Of a stretch of DNA of 64,000 bases, positions 24,535 to 33,786 are shown in pieces; position 1 is the first letter of the stretch; each line of letters begins with the position of its first letter. The translations under genes were made by a program, and so were the position numbers. Under the pieces are notes generated by a model. It was not told the origin of the DNA. It saw only the letters and a list, made by a program, of their open reading frames with translations, and searched no databases. Source of the stretch: Streptomyces sp. NRRL B-1347 (GTDB taxonomy: Bacteria > Actinomycetota > Actinomycetes > Streptomycetales > Streptomycetaceae); the NCBI RefSeq assembly GCF_000720325.1, contig NZ_JOJM01000003.1, positions 496,001-560,000 of the forward strand, read 5' to 3'.

Positions 24535-25293
24535 ATGCAGAACGTCGTCAACACCCTGCGCGTCCTGGAGGAGTTGGCGACGCGCCAGCCCGTCGGGGTC
24601 GCCGAGCTCGCGCGGGCCATGGAGCTGCCGAAGAGCACCGTGCAGCGCGCGCTCGGCACGCTGCGCACCGCGGGCTGGATCAGACAGACCGGCACCCCGC
24701 CCACGCGCTGGACCCTCACCACGAAGGCGCTGCTCGTCGGCCGGCAGGCCACGGGCGAACTGGGCCTGCGGGACGTGGCGGTGCCGGTGATGGAGGAGCT
24801 GCGCCGCGCCGTCGACGAGACCGTGCACCTCGCGGTGCCGGAGGGCGACCGGGTGGTCCTGGTCGAGCGCCTGGAGACCACGCAGCCGGTGCGGATCGTG
24901 CTCCCGCTCGGCCAGCACCTGTCGGGCCACGCGTCCGCCAACGGCAAGGCCATCCTCGCGGCCCGCACCCCCGATGCCGTCGAGCGGTACGTCGCGGAGG
25001 GCCTGACCCGGTTCACCGAGGCGACCATCGGCGACCCGGAGGCGCTGCGCGCCGAACTGCGCGCGGTCCACGCCCGCGGCTACGCGCTCAACGAGGGCGA
25101 ATGGCGCGCCGACGTCGCCGCGGTGGCCGCGGCGATCCTCGGCCCGGACGGCACACCCGTGGCCAGCATGAGCATCAACCTGCCCGCCAGCCGCTGCGAC
25201 CGGAAGCGCCTCGAAGAGCTGGGCGTGCACGTACGAGCGGCGGCCCGCGAGATCAGTACGGCACTCGGATACGAGGCACCCCGCACCGCCTGA
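24535..25293 (+). CDS. IclR family transcriptional regulator
   Basis: 252 residues. The N-terminal winged helix (TLRVLEELATRQPVGVAELA, then KSTVQRALGTLRTAGWI) and the C-terminal ligand domain (SGHASANGKAILA, LNEGEWRADVAAVAAAIL) are typical of IclR proteins. ATG 24535 follows a G-rich ribosome site; an in-frame ATG upstream (24451) would add a Pro/Arg-rich non-conserved tail. It lies between the aminotransferase-oxidase pair and a dicarboxylate carrier. Palindromes in both promoter regions suggest it controls both transcripts with a glyoxylate-like or carboxylate ligand. Confidence 0.9.
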   Translation: MQNVVNTLRVLEELATRQPVGVAELARAMELPKSTVQRALGTLRTAGWIRQTGTPPTRWTLTTKALLVGRQATGELGLRDVAVPVMEELRRAVDETVHLAVPEGDRVVLVERLETTQPVRIVLPLGQHLSGHASANGKAILAARTPDAVERYVAEGLTRFTEATIGDPEALRAELRAVHARGYALNEGEWRADVAAVAAAILGPDGTPVASMSINLPASRCDRKRLEELGVHVRAAAREISTALGYEAPRTA

Positions 25294-25345
25294 ACGCCCC
25301 AGGAGCGACGCGCCGAGGCCCGAAAAGCGATGTGGCCGCACCCCC

Positions 25346-25374
25346 TTGACGGGCCGTGACACCCGTCACATACT
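25346..25374 (+). promoter_or_regulatory. Promoter of the MatC-like carrier
   Basis: TTGACG at 25346-25351 and CATACT at 25369-25374 are separated by 17 bp, the ideal HrdB spacing. A GTGAC/GTCAC inverted repeat lies between the two boxes. Confidence 0.65.
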
Positions 25375-25393
25375 CGCCAACGTCGCCCTGCGA

Positions 25394-25410
25394 GTTCCGC
25401 ATAGCGGAAC
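25394..25410. promoter_or_regulatory. IclR-type operator GTTCCGC-ATA-GCGGAAC
   Basis: A perfect 7-bp inverted repeat with a 3-base centre, about 12 bp downstream of the predicted transcription start of the carrier gene. TTCCGC-N3-GCGGAA is a form used by several IclR-family proteins, so repression by the upstream IclR protein is likely. Confidence 0.75.
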
Positions 25411-25623
25411 TCAGAGTCCGTGCTGCGGATATTCGAGCCCGGTGCGCCCGGCACTCCACCACACCCTACGACGCTCGTCACGCCCCCTACGACCCACGAC
25501 CGACCCACGACGCTCCAGCACGCCCTGCTCCAGCTCCCTGCCGCTCCGGGGCCGTATCCGCCTGCCCACGCACGTGACCCTCCACCCGCTACTCGGCCGC
25601 AGTCCGAAAGGCGAGGACGTGTC

Positions 25624-26997
25624 ATGACAGACCATCTCATCGCGATCGGCGCACTGGTGCTCGTCTTCGCCGTCGCCACGTTCACCTCCGTCCACATGGG
25701 AGCGCTCGCGCTCGTCGCGGCGTTCGCCGTCGGCTCCACCGTCGCCGGCGAGAACTCGGACGACGTCTTCGGGGGCTTCCCCGGGGACCTCTTCGTCGTC
25801 CTCGTGGGCGTCACCTTCCTGTTCGCCGTCGCCAAGAACAACGGCACCATCGAATGGCTCGTGCACGCCGCGACCCGGGCCGTGGGCGGCCGCATCGCCC
25901 TCATCCCCTGGGTCATGTTCCTCATCACCGCCGCGCTCACCGCGGTCGGCGCGGTGGTGCCCGCGGCGGTCGGCGTCATCGCCCCCATCGGCATGAGCCT
26001 GTGCGCCCGCTACCAGATCCGTCCCCTCCTGATGGGCCTGCTCGTGGCCAACGGGGGCTGCGCGGGCGGCTTCTCGCCCGCCAGCGTCTACGGCTCCATC
26101 ACCAACGGCGTGGTCGAGCGCAACGACCTGCCGAGCAGTCCCGCGCTGCTGTTCGCCATGACGTTCCTGTTCAGCGTGGCGCTCAGCGTCGTCGCGTACT
26201 TCATGTTCGGCGGGCGGCAGCTGCTCGGGCGGCGCGCGCAGGCCACCGATGCGGCGGCCGGGCCCTCCGGACCGCCAGCAGTGGCTGAGCCCGGTGGCGC
26301 CTCGCCGGGCTCAGCCGGTGGCACGCCCTCGGGTGCGGCACCGGCGGGCGGCACCGCCACCGCGACCGTCGCCCTCGCGAAACCGGCCCCGGCGCCCGGT
26401 CTCGACCTCTCCCGCTCCCTGACGCTGCTCGGCCTGCTCGGCATGGTCGCGGGCGCGCTCTTCTTCGAGTGGAACGTCGGGCTCATGGCCCTGACCGTCG
26501 TGGTCGTCCTCACCCTGGTCGACCCCGACGCCGCCAAGGGCGCCGTCGACCGGTGCGCCTGGTCCACCGTGCTGCTCGTCTGCGGTGTCGTCACCTTCGT
26601 CGGCGTCATGGAGCGCATGGGCACCATCGAGTGGCTCGGCGACAGCGTCGCCAAGATCGACTCGCCGCTCCTCGGCGCCCTGCTGATCTGCGTGGTCGGC
26701 GCCGTGGTCTCCGCCTTCGCCTCCACCACGGGCATCCTCGGCGCGCTCATCCCCCTCGCCGTCCCCTTCCTGATGGACGGTCAGGTCAGCTCCGTCGGCC
26801 TGATCATCGCCCTGGCCATCTCGTCCTCGGTGGTCGACTCCTCCCCGCTGTCCACCAGCGGCGCCCTGGTCACCGCCAACGCGCCCGAGGAACAGCGCCC
26901 CCAGATCTTCAACGCCCTGATGCGCTGGGGCATGTCGATGACCCTCGTCGCCCCGCTCGCGACGTGGGCACTGTTCGTGATCCCCGGACAGGTCTGA
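25624..26997 (+). CDS. MatC-like dicarboxylate carrier (SLC13/ion-transporter fold)
   Basis: 457 residues with about eleven to twelve membrane helices in two halves. The first half (LVAAFAVGSTVAGENSDDVF, VANGGCAGGFSPASVYGSIT) resembles the MatC_N dicarboxylate-carrier domain. A Pro/Ala/Gly-rich cytoplasmic linker (about residues 205-260) separates the halves, and the second ends with ISSSVVDSSPLSTSGALVTA. Such carriers move malonate, malate or similar acids by cation coupling. ATG 25624 has GAGGA at eight bases. It is probably controlled by the upstream IclR protein and may feed the hydroxy-acid oxidase. Confidence 0.85.
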   Translation: MTDHLIAIGALVLVFAVATFTSVHMGALALVAAFAVGSTVAGENSDDVFGGFPGDLFVVLVGVTFLFAVAKNNGTIEWLVHAATRAVGGRIALIPWVMFLITAALTAVGAVVPAAVGVIAPIGMSLCARYQIRPLLMGLLVANGGCAGGFSPASVYGSITNGVVERNDLPSSPALLFAMTFLFSVALSVVAYFMFGGRQLLGRRAQATDAAAGPSGPPAVAEPGGASPGSAGGTPSGAAPAGGTATATVALAKPAPAPGLDLSRSLTLLGLLGMVAGALFFEWNVGLMALTVVVVLTLVDPDAAKGAVDRCAWSTVLLVCGVVTFVGVMERMGTIEWLGDSVAKIDSPLLGALLICVVGAVVSAFASTTGILGALIPLAVPFLMDGQVSSVGLIIALAISSSVVDSSPLSTSGALVTANAPEEQRPQIFNALMRWGMSMTLVAPLATWALFVIPGQV

Positions 26998-27060
26998 AGG
27001 CCTGAACGCGGAGAGCACGCCGAGCGCGCTCCCGGGTTTCGCCCGCGTCGGCCACGGCAC

Positions 27061-27186
27061 CCCCTTAAGGAGCCAGCTTCCAGGTTCCCCCGGACCAGGC
27101 AGCACGCGACCGAGCTGGCCTCGGGCGCCGGGCACGACCGCTTCGGCTTCACCCTGGGACTGATCCTCGACGGCCTGGCACCATGA
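27061..27186 (+). pseudogene. C-terminal fragment of a TetR family regulator
   Basis: The frame reads HATELASGAGHDRFGFTLGL then ILDGLA and a stop at 27186. This is the usual end of TetR C-terminal domains (DRFEFGLDLLLDGL). Only about 40 residues remain, and the text before them is non-coding in look. Its stop overlaps an ATG at 27183 that is in frame with the Nudix gene, so the two genes may once have been a coupled pair. Confidence 0.6.
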
Positions 27187-27221
27187 GGCACGACCCGCAC
27201 GCCGAAAGGAACCGCTCCGCG

Positions 27222-27707
27222 ATGCCCGCCGTACAGCTGCGCCACTCCGTCCGCGCGATCGTCCTCGACGAGCGGGAGCGCGTCCTGCTGTGCAGGTGCG
27301 TGCTCCCCGACGAGGTCGTCTGGATCACTCCTGGCGGCGGCATCGAAGCGGGCGAGACTCCACGCGCCGCGCTGCGCCGCGAGGTGCGGGAGGAGGTCGG
27401 GCTGGCGGTCGAGGGGACGCCGCCCCACGTCTGGCACCAGGAGATCGTCGCCCCCGGCCACGCGGCAGGCTATGACGGGGTGATCAACGACTACTACCTC
27501 GTCCGCACCCGCTCCTTCCGGCCCGAGGGGGCGTTGTCGGACGAGGAGTTGGCCGCCGAGAACCTCGCGGGGTTCCGCTGGTGGCGCCTCGATGAGATCG
27601 CCGCCTACCAGGGCCCCGACTTCTTCGGCCCCTCCGGCATGGCCGCGCTGCTGGCCGACCTGCTCACCGGCGGAGTGCCCGAGCGGCCGCTGTCGATCGG
27701 GCCGTGA
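27222..27707 (+). CDS. Nudix hydrolase
   Basis: 161 residues. The Nudix box is complete at residues 38-60: GGGIEAGETPRAALRREVRE followed by EVGL, with all metal-binding Glu residues. The family cleaves nucleoside diphosphates linked to another group; the exact substrate is open (nucleotide sanitising or ADP-ribose type). ATG 27222 is chosen because AAAGGA lies upstream. ATG 27183, which overlaps the stop of a TetR remnant, would add 13 residues. Its stop directly touches the stop of the convergent hydrolase gene, with no base between. Confidence 0.85.
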   Translation: MPAVQLRHSVRAIVLDERERVLLCRCVLPDEVVWITPGGGIEAGETPRAALRREVREEVGLAVEGTPPHVWHQEIVAPGHAAGYDGVINDYYLVRTRSFRPEGALSDEELAAENLAGFRWWRLDEIAAYQGPDFFGPSGMAALLADLLTGGVPERPLSIGP

Positions 27708-28526
27708 TCAGCCGACGGCCGTACGCTCGCCGGAAGCGTCGTGGTCGTGCTCCTCGCGCAGGAAGTCCAGGAGCAGCGCGGTGATCTCCGCCGGGCGTTC
27801 CAGGGAGGGCAGATGGCCCGCCCACGGCAGTTCCCGGTGCCGGGCCCGGGGCAGGAGGCCGGGGAGTCCGGCCGCGATCTGCCGGAAGTCGGACAGGTCG
27901 TGGGCACCGCCGACGGCGAGGGTGGGGGCGGTGACGGCCCGGAGGTCGAGCGCGGGCTCCGGGAGTTCGTGGTCGGCTTCCCCGTCCTGGTCCGACGGGT
28001 GCGCGGCGAACCAGTTGGCGAAGTTCTCGCGCTGCATCCGGGTCACCAGCCTCCGGGTCTTCCCGTCGGCCTCCGGGCCCAGCCACGTACGGGCGTTGAA
28101 GGAGGCCGCGGCGTCCAGCTCCCCTTCGTCGATGAGGCCTTCCTCAGCCTCGGCGAAGGCCTGGAGCGCCGGGCTCGGCTCGTGTCCGGGGCGGCCCGCG
28201 CAGAGCAGCGCGAGGGCGGTCACCCGCTCCGGGCGCAGCGCGGCGATCCGCAGCGCGACCCGGCCGCCGTACGAGGAACCCACGAAGGCGGCTTCGGCCA
28301 CGCCCAGGGCGTCGAGCAGCGCGAGGACGTCGTCCTCGTCGGAGTACGGCGCGGTGGCCGCGGGAGACCCGCCGCAGCTGCGGAAGTCGGCGCGGACGAC
28401 GCGGAACCCGGCTTCGGCCAGCGGGCGCCACTGCGGCTCCCACATCCGGCGGTCGCAGACCGAGGAGTGCAGCAGGACAAGGGCGGGGCCGTCGGCCGGG
28501 CCGTCGACGTCATGAGAAAGGATCAC
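27708..28526 (-). CDS. Alpha/beta hydrolase
   Basis: 272 residues. The nucleophile elbow is GSSYGG (Ser about residue 92), with oxyanion-forming LVLLHSSVCDRRMW near the N-terminus, an acid in AVGGAHDLSDF and the final His in WAGHLPSLERP. It is the canonical 3-oxoadipate enol-lactonase/epoxide-hydrolase-like fold without a clear substrate. GTG 28526 is chosen because AGGA lies seven bases upstream; the open frame beyond adds a Gly/Pro-rich tail that is not usual for the family. It is downstream of the cysteine hydrolase on the same strand, with about 90 bp between. Confidence 0.83.
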   Translation of the reverse strand: MILSHDVDGPADGPALVLLHSSVCDRRMWEPQWRPLAEAGFRVVRADFRSCGGSPAATAPYSDEDDVLALLDALGVAEAAFVGSSYGGRVALRIAALRPERVTALALLCAGRPGHEPSPALQAFAEAEEGLIDEGELDAAASFNARTWLGPEADGKTRRLVTRMQRENFANWFAAHPSDQDGEADHELPEPALDLRAVTAPTLAVGGAHDLSDFRQIAAGLPGLLPRARHRELPWAGHLPSLERPAEITALLLDFLREEHDHDASGERTAVG

Positions 28527-28614
28527 CTCCGCATCCTGGCAGAACGGCCCCGGCCCGCCGAAGGAATTTCCGGCGGACCGGGGCACGGGCACCGCCCGGT
28601 GCGGGGCGGCGGGC

Positions 28615-29238
28615 TCAGTCGCGGAGGTCCTCCACGGCGGGCACCACGACGCCGAACAGATCGGTGACGGTGGTCAGCGCGGCCGCCTGCAGGGCGGCCG
28701 CGGGCACGACCGTGCCGTCCGGTGCGGCGAGCGCCCGGGTGGCGGTCGCCTCGGCGACGACGGTGGGCCGGTAGCTGAGGTTGAAGGCGCCCTGGGCGGT
28801 GAAGGCGACGCACATGTGGGTCATGAACCCGGCGAGCACGAGGTCACGGCCCTCGCCCGGCGCGACACCCGCGTCGCGCAGCGCCTTCTCCAGGTCGGTG
28901 GCGTGGAAGGCGTTGGGGACCTGCTTGACCACGACCGGCTCACCGGCAGCGGGAGCCACCTCGTCGCTGATCGAGCCGATGTGGGCGCGGATGTCGTACG
29001 GAGTGTTCTCGCCGCCGTCGTTGACGACGTGGACGACCGGGATGCCAGCGGCGCGGGCGCGCTCCAGGAGCCGGGCGCCCGCGGCGACGGCCTGCTCGGC
29101 GCCGTCCAGGGTCATGACGCCGGTGCGGTAGGTGTTCTGGAAGTCGATCATTATCAGGGCGGACTCGCTCAGCCGGGGCGGCTGGTTGTCCAGGCCGATC
29201 ACGTCGCGCAGGGTCGTGGCGGGGTGACTGGTGCTCAT
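28615..29238 (-). CDS. Isochorismatase-like cysteine hydrolase
   Basis: 207 residues. The catalytic triad is visible: Asp32 (IMIDFQN), Lys105 (VVVKQVPNAF) and Cys143 (GFMTHMCV). The family hydrolyses amides or enol ethers such as nicotinamide, isochorismate and N-carbamoyl compounds; the substrate here is not clear. ATG 29238 has GAGAAGGG upstream. It lies 114 bp from the GlxA-type regulator on the same strand. That regulator-hydrolase pairing is common in Streptomyces, where the AraC protein often controls the hydrolase. Confidence 0.86.
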   Translation of the reverse strand: MSTSHPATTLRDVIGLDNQPPRLSESALIMIDFQNTYRTGVMTLDGAEQAVAAGARLLERARAAGIPVVHVVNDGGENTPYDIRAHIGSISDEVAPAAGEPVVVKQVPNAFHATDLEKALRDAGVAPGEGRDLVLAGFMTHMCVAFTAQGAFNLSYRPTVVAEATATRALAAPDGTVVPAAALQAAALTTVTDLFGVVVPAVEDLRD

Positions 29239-29300
29239 CGGGGAGCCCTTCTCGGGTTTTCGGGCAGGGCGAGGCCTCGGCCTGGCGCCCGCGCCGGTGG

Positions 29301-29332
29301 ACGGGGTCTACAAAGAACGGGGTCTACAGAGA
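29301..29332. repeat. 16-bp direct tandem repeat
   Basis: Two copies of ACGGGGTCTACAAAGA (second copy with AGAGA) lie head to tail between the GlxA-type regulator stop and the cysteine hydrolase start. The repeat may mark a regulator site or a slip-strand duplication. Confidence 0.65.
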
Positions 29333-29352
29333 AAGGAAGGAAAGGGACGCCG

Positions 29353-30345
29353 TCAGGCGGTCCTGGTGCGGAAACGGCGGCGGTAGGCCGCCGGGGTGGT
29401 GGCCAGCTGTCGCCGGAAGGCCCGGTGCAGGGTCTCCACCGAGCCGAGCCCGGCGGCGGCCGCGACCTGGTCGAGCGGGCAGTCCGTGGTTTCGAGGAGC
29501 CGCCGGGCGACCTCGATGCGGACGCCCTCGACGTAGGCGGCGGGGCTGGTGCCCGTCTCCTGGGTGAAGACGCGGGCGAAGTGCCGCTCGCTCAGACACA
29601 TCCGGGCGGCCAGGGCCCCCGCCGACAGGTCCTCGTCGAGGTGGTCGGCGATCCACAGGCGCAGCTCGTCGATGTCCCTGCGGCTGGTGCCGGAGCGGCG
29701 CAGCGGCACGGAGAACTGGCTCTGGCCGCCCTGCCGTTTGAGGTAGACCACCAGCTGCCGGGCCACCGCGAGCGCGGTCTGCTCGCCCTGGTCCTCGGCG
29801 ACCAGGGCGAGGGCGAGGTCCAGGCAGGCGCTGATGCCCGCCCCGGTCCACAGCCGCCCGCGGTCGGCCCGGACGAAGATGGGGTCCGGGTCGACCGTGA
29901 CCTCCGGGTGGTCGGCGGCCAGCTGGGCCGCGGTCGACCAGTGGGTGGTCGCCGTCAGCCCGTCCAGGAGCCCCGCCGCGGCGAGGAGGTGGGCGCCCAC
30001 GCACACGGACGCCACCCGCCGCGCGTGCGGAGCGGTGGCCTTCACCCACTCCACGACGGTGGTGTCGATACGGGCCACGGGCCCGTCGTCGGTCATGTCG
30101 ACCGCGCCCGGCACCAGCAGGGTGTCCACCTGGTCGCCGACGTCGTCGAAGGCCACGTCGGTGAGCAGCCGCACCCCGGCCGACGTCCGGACCGCTCCGG
30201 CGGTCGGCCCCGCGAGGCTGACCCGGTATCCGGCGCGGCCCGCCGTCTCCCGGTTGGTGAGGGCGAACACCTCGGCCGGGCCGGTGACGTCGAGGAGGTC
30301 GACATCGGGGAAGACCGCGATGACGACCCGGTGGGGAAGGGGCAT
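29353..30345 (-). CDS. GlxA-type AraC family regulator
   Basis: 330 residues. The N-terminal DJ-1/PfpI-like domain (residues 5-175) has VASVCVGAHLLAAAGLLDG at the nucleophile-elbow position. The C-terminal AraC domain (about 225-325) has two HTHs (LSAGALAARMCLSERHFARV and LDQVAAAAGLGSVETLHRAF). The upstream gap holds a sulfur-type leader peptide for the divergent operon. It probably activates the cysteine hydrolase on its own strand; a role in the divergent sulfur operon cannot be excluded. Confidence 0.9.
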   Translation of the reverse strand: MPLPHRVVIAVFPDVDLLDVTGPAEVFALTNRETAGRAGYRVSLAGPTAGAVRTSAGVRLLTDVAFDDVGDQVDTLLVPGAVDMTDDGPVARIDTTVVEWVKATAPHARRVASVCVGAHLLAAAGLLDGLTATTHWSTAAQLAADHPEVTVDPDPIFVRADRGRLWTGAGISACLDLALALVAEDQGEQTALAVARQLVVYLKRQGGQSQFSVPLRRSGTSRRDIDELRLWIADHLDEDLSAGALAARMCLSERHFARVFTQETGTSPAAYVEGVRIEVARRLLETTDCPLDQVAAAAGLGSVETLHRAFRRQLATTPAAYRRRFRTRTA

Positions 30346-30521
30346 GTCCTTATGCTCACCCGCGCAACGGATGGCCGCAATGACGATTCCCTGTCACATC
30401 CGGACACGCGACCGAGGGGGTCCGTTCCGGCGCTACGCCCGTGTGAACGGCGTGTGGCGGCGCTCCGACAGCGTCCCGGGGCCCGTTGACGGCGCCGAAA
30501 GTCCGGTGCTCAACTGTTCGC

Positions 30522-30617
30522 ATGCCGTCCTCGCAGCCGCTGGTCTCACGCGAGCACATCGACCTCTGTCGGGTGTGTTCCGCGGCGTGTTCTGGCGTGG
30601 GCGCCCTGCGCGGCTGA
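30522..30617 (+). CDS. Cys-containing leader peptide of a sulfur operon
   Basis: A 31-residue ORF, ATG 30522, stop 30617, too short for most gene finders. Its centre, LVSREHIDLCRVCSAAC, closely matches the actinobacterial sulfur-gene leader peptides with the pattern LVSRxHxDLCRVxxAxC. These attenuate downstream translation when cysteine is plentiful (known best from Mycobacterium). A possible TTGACG box 17 bp before CTCAAC puts the transcript start close to the ATG, so it may be leaderless. A GGCCC-TTC-GGGCC hairpin follows at 30620-30632. The next genes encode a monooxygenase and an ABC transporter, a fitting sulfur-acquisition operon. Confidence 0.78.
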   Translation: MPSSQPLVSREHIDLCRVCSAACSGVGALRG

Positions 30618-30619
30618 TC

Positions 30620-30632
30620 GGCCCTTCGGGCC
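30620..30632 (+). terminator. Hairpin right after the leader peptide
   Basis: GGCCC-TTC-GGGCC forms a perfect short stem three bases after the leader stop. It could be part of an attenuator or simply the first half of a dispersed Streptomyces repeat. Confidence 0.5.
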
Positions 30633-30658
30633 TCGTCCTCAAGCGCCGGACGGGCTCC
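30631..30658 (+). repeat. 28-bp dispersed repeat, copy 1
   Basis: The core GTCCTCAAGCGCCGGACGGG is shared with a second copy 87 bp downstream; the 28-bp units differ at one position. This sequence family is common in Streptomyces intergenic regions. Confidence 0.75.
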
Positions 30659-30717
30659 GTCGGTCGCCCATGGCCGTTCCCCCCTGATCCTCGTCGGGTG
30701 TTTCCCGGCCCGTCGGT

Positions 30718-30745
30718 CCTTGTCCTCAAGCGCCGGACGGGCTCC
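30718..30745 (+). repeat. 28-bp dispersed repeat, copy 2
   Basis: Second copy, same orientation, ending 31 bases before the monooxygenase start. Both copies lie between the leader peptide and the first structural gene. Confidence 0.75.
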
Positions 30746-30775
30746 CCCTGTTCATCCACGCACGAAAGGCTCGCC

Positions 30776-31927
30776 ATGCCCGTGGAGTTCCTCGGTATCG
30801 CCGCGACCAACGACGGCTCGGAGATCCGTCCGCGCTCCGGTGCCGCCTTCGACAAGCAGTACACGCTGCGGCTCGCCCGGGCCCACGAGGACCACGGCTG
30901 GGACCGGGTGCTCTTCGCCTACGGCTCCGGCTCCCCGATCCCCGCGGCCGCCGCCGGGTACCTCGCGGCGAAGGTCGAGTCGCTGCAGATCCTGCTCGCG
31001 CACCGGCCGAACGTGTCGTACCCGACGTACGCGGCACGGACGTTCGCGACGCTCGACCAGGTCAGCGACGGGCGGCTGACCGTCCACTTCATCACCGGCG
31101 GCAGCGACCACGAGCAGCGCCGCGAGGGCGACACGCTGAGCAAGGACGAGCGCTACGCCCGCACCCGCGAGTACATCGAGATCGTCAAGAAGGTGTGGAC
31201 GCGGCACGAGGCCTTCGACCACGAGGGCGCGCACTACCGCTTCCAGGACTTCGTCAGCGACGTCTTCCCGGTCCAACAGCCGCACCCGGGCGTCTCGTTC
31301 GGCGGTTCGTCGCCCGCCGCCTACGCGGCCGGGGGCGCCGAGGCGGACGTCTACTGCCTGTGGGGCGAGCCGCTCGCCGAGACCGCGCAGCAGATCGAGG
31401 AGGTCACGCGGGCGGCACGGGCCGCGGGGCGTGCCGACGTGCCGCGCATCCAGGTGGCGTTCCGGCCGATCATCGCGCCGACCGAGGACCTGGCCTGGGA
31501 GAAGGCGCACCGCACGGTGGGCGCGATCCGCGAGCGCCGGGCGGGCGGGCAGACCCTGACGCGGCGCCGCTCCCCCGGCGCCCCGGAGAACACCGGCTCG
31601 CAGCGGCTCATCGCCATCGCCGAGCAGGGCGAGCGCTTCGACCGCGCGCTGTGGACGCCCACCGCGGCCGCGACCGGTGGCGCGGGCAACTCCAACGCCC
31701 TGGTCGGCACCCCGGAGACGGTCGCCCAGGCGCTGCTCGACTACTACGACCTCGGCGTGGACATCCTGTCCGCGCGCGGCTACGAACTGCTCGACGACGC
31801 CGTCGACTTCGGCCGGTACGTCATCCCGATCGTCCGCGAGGAGGTCGCCAAGCGCGACCGCGAGCGGGCCGAGCGCGGACCGCAGACGCTGGAGCGCACG
31901 CTGAGCGGACTGGCGGTGGCGGGATGA
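30776..31927 (+). CDS. LLM-class flavin monooxygenase, SsuD-like
   Basis: 383 residues. The fold and text ([79 protein letters not shown]) match bacterial luciferase-like, alkanesulfonate-monooxygenase-type enzymes that use FMNH2 to release sulfite from organosulfur compounds. ATG 30776 has AAAGG upstream. It overlaps the permease start by ATGA, and a Cys-type leader peptide precedes it. No flavin reductase is in the operon, so one must come from elsewhere. It likely desulfonates the substrate imported by the transporter. Confidence 0.87.
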   Translation: MPVEFLGIAATNDGSEIRPRSGAAFDKQYTLRLARAHEDHGWDRVLFAYGSGSPIPAAAAGYLAAKVESLQILLAHRPNVSYPTYAARTFATLDQVSDGRLTVHFITGGSDHEQRREGDTLSKDERYARTREYIEIVKKVWTRHEAFDHEGAHYRFQDFVSDVFPVQQPHPGVSFGGSSPAAYAAGGAEADVYCLWGEPLAETAQQIEEVTRAARAAGRADVPRIQVAFRPIIAPTEDLAWEKAHRTVGAIRERRAGGQTLTRRRSPGAPENTGSQRLIAIAEQGERFDRALWTPTAAATGGAGNSNALVGTPETVAQALLDYYDLGVDILSARGYELLDDAVDFGRYVIPIVREEVAKRDRERAERGPQTLERTLSGLAVAG

Positions 31928-32900
31928 CGTCCGCCGCCCCGGCGGCCTCCGCGCTCCAGGCCGAGGACGCCGGGCCCGAGGCCGGCGCCGAGCTGAAGGT
32001 GGTCCCGGCACGGCACTACTGGCGCTGGGCCGCGGGCGTCGCCGTCCTCGTCCTGGCCGCCCAGTTCGCGCACGGGCTCGTCACCAATCCGGCCTGGGAG
32101 TGGGAGGTCTTCTTCCGCTACCTGACCGCCGACAGCGTGCTGCGGGCGGTCTGGGTGACCCTCCAGCTGACGGTGTACGGCACGGCGCTCGGCTTCGCCC
32201 TCGGTCTGGTCGTCGCCCTGATGCGCCTCTCGCGCAGCCCGCTGCTCTCCGGCGCGGCCTGGCTGTACGTCTGGGCGTTCCGCTCCATCCCGCTGATCGT
32301 GCAGCTGCTGTTCTGGTTCAACCTGGCGTACTTGTACGAGGAGTTGGGCATCGGCGTCCCGTTCGGGCCCGTCGTGTGGAGCTTCGGCACGATGCACCTG
32401 GTCGGGGCGATGTCGGCGGCCGTCATCGGGCTCGCGCTGCACCAGGCCGCGTACGCCGCCGAGATCCTGCGCGGCGGCTTCCTCGCCGTCGAGCCGGGGC
32501 AGCTGGAGGCGGCCGCCGCGCTCGGCATCCCCCGGCTCCGGCAGCTGCGCCGGATCGTCCTTCCGCAGGCGATGCGCTCGGTCCTGCCGAACGCCGCCAA
32601 CGAGATCGTCTCCTTGTTCAAGGGCACCTCCATCGTCTCGGTGATGGCGATCGGGGAGCTCTTCTACCAAGTGCAGGTGATCTACGGCCGCAACGGCCGG
32701 GTGGTGCCGCTGCTCATGGTCGCCACGGTCTGGTACATCGTCCTGACCACGCTGCTCTCCGTCGTCCAGTACTACGTGGAGCGGCACTTCGCGCGCGGCG
32801 CCGACCGCACTCCCCCGCCGACGCCGCTCCAGCGCGCCCGCGCCTTCGTCCGCACCCTGAAGACCTCCTCTCACCAACTGACACCCCTCTGGGAGAAGCG

Positions 32901-32904
<4 letters not shown>
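31924..32904 (+). CDS. Polar amino-acid-type ABC transporter permease
   Basis: 326 residues. Five to six membrane helices, with the HisM-type signature [20 protein letters not shown] near the centre and the EAA loop [20 protein letters not shown] (residues about 196-215) that docks with the ATPase. A charged N-terminal tail of about 40 residues precedes the first helix. One permease serves as a homodimer, as in small HisM/GlnP systems. The start overlaps the monooxygenase stop, and the ATPase start overlaps this gene's stop (ATGA at 32901), so the operon is tightly coupled. The class imports cystine, sulfur amino acids or related polar solutes. Confidence 0.9.
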
Positions 32905-33668
<764 letters not shown>

Positions 33669-33671
<3 letters not shown>

Positions 33672-33713
33672 GCCCTGGTCCGGCAGGTCCTGGTCCCGCA
33701 GGCCCTGGTCCTG
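33669..33713 (+). repeat. 15-bp tandem repeat at the ATPase stop codon
   Basis: Three near-identical 15-bp units (best CAGGCCCTGGTCCTG) begin inside the ATPase stop codon and run into the gap before the binding-protein gene. The unit length is a multiple of three, so slippage could extend or shorten the reading frame. Confidence 0.75.
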
Positions 33714-33786
33714 TAGCCCCGCACGCCGGACCGACACCCCACGCACACCCCCGTCCCCCCCTTGCGCCGACCCGAGGAGCTCCGTC

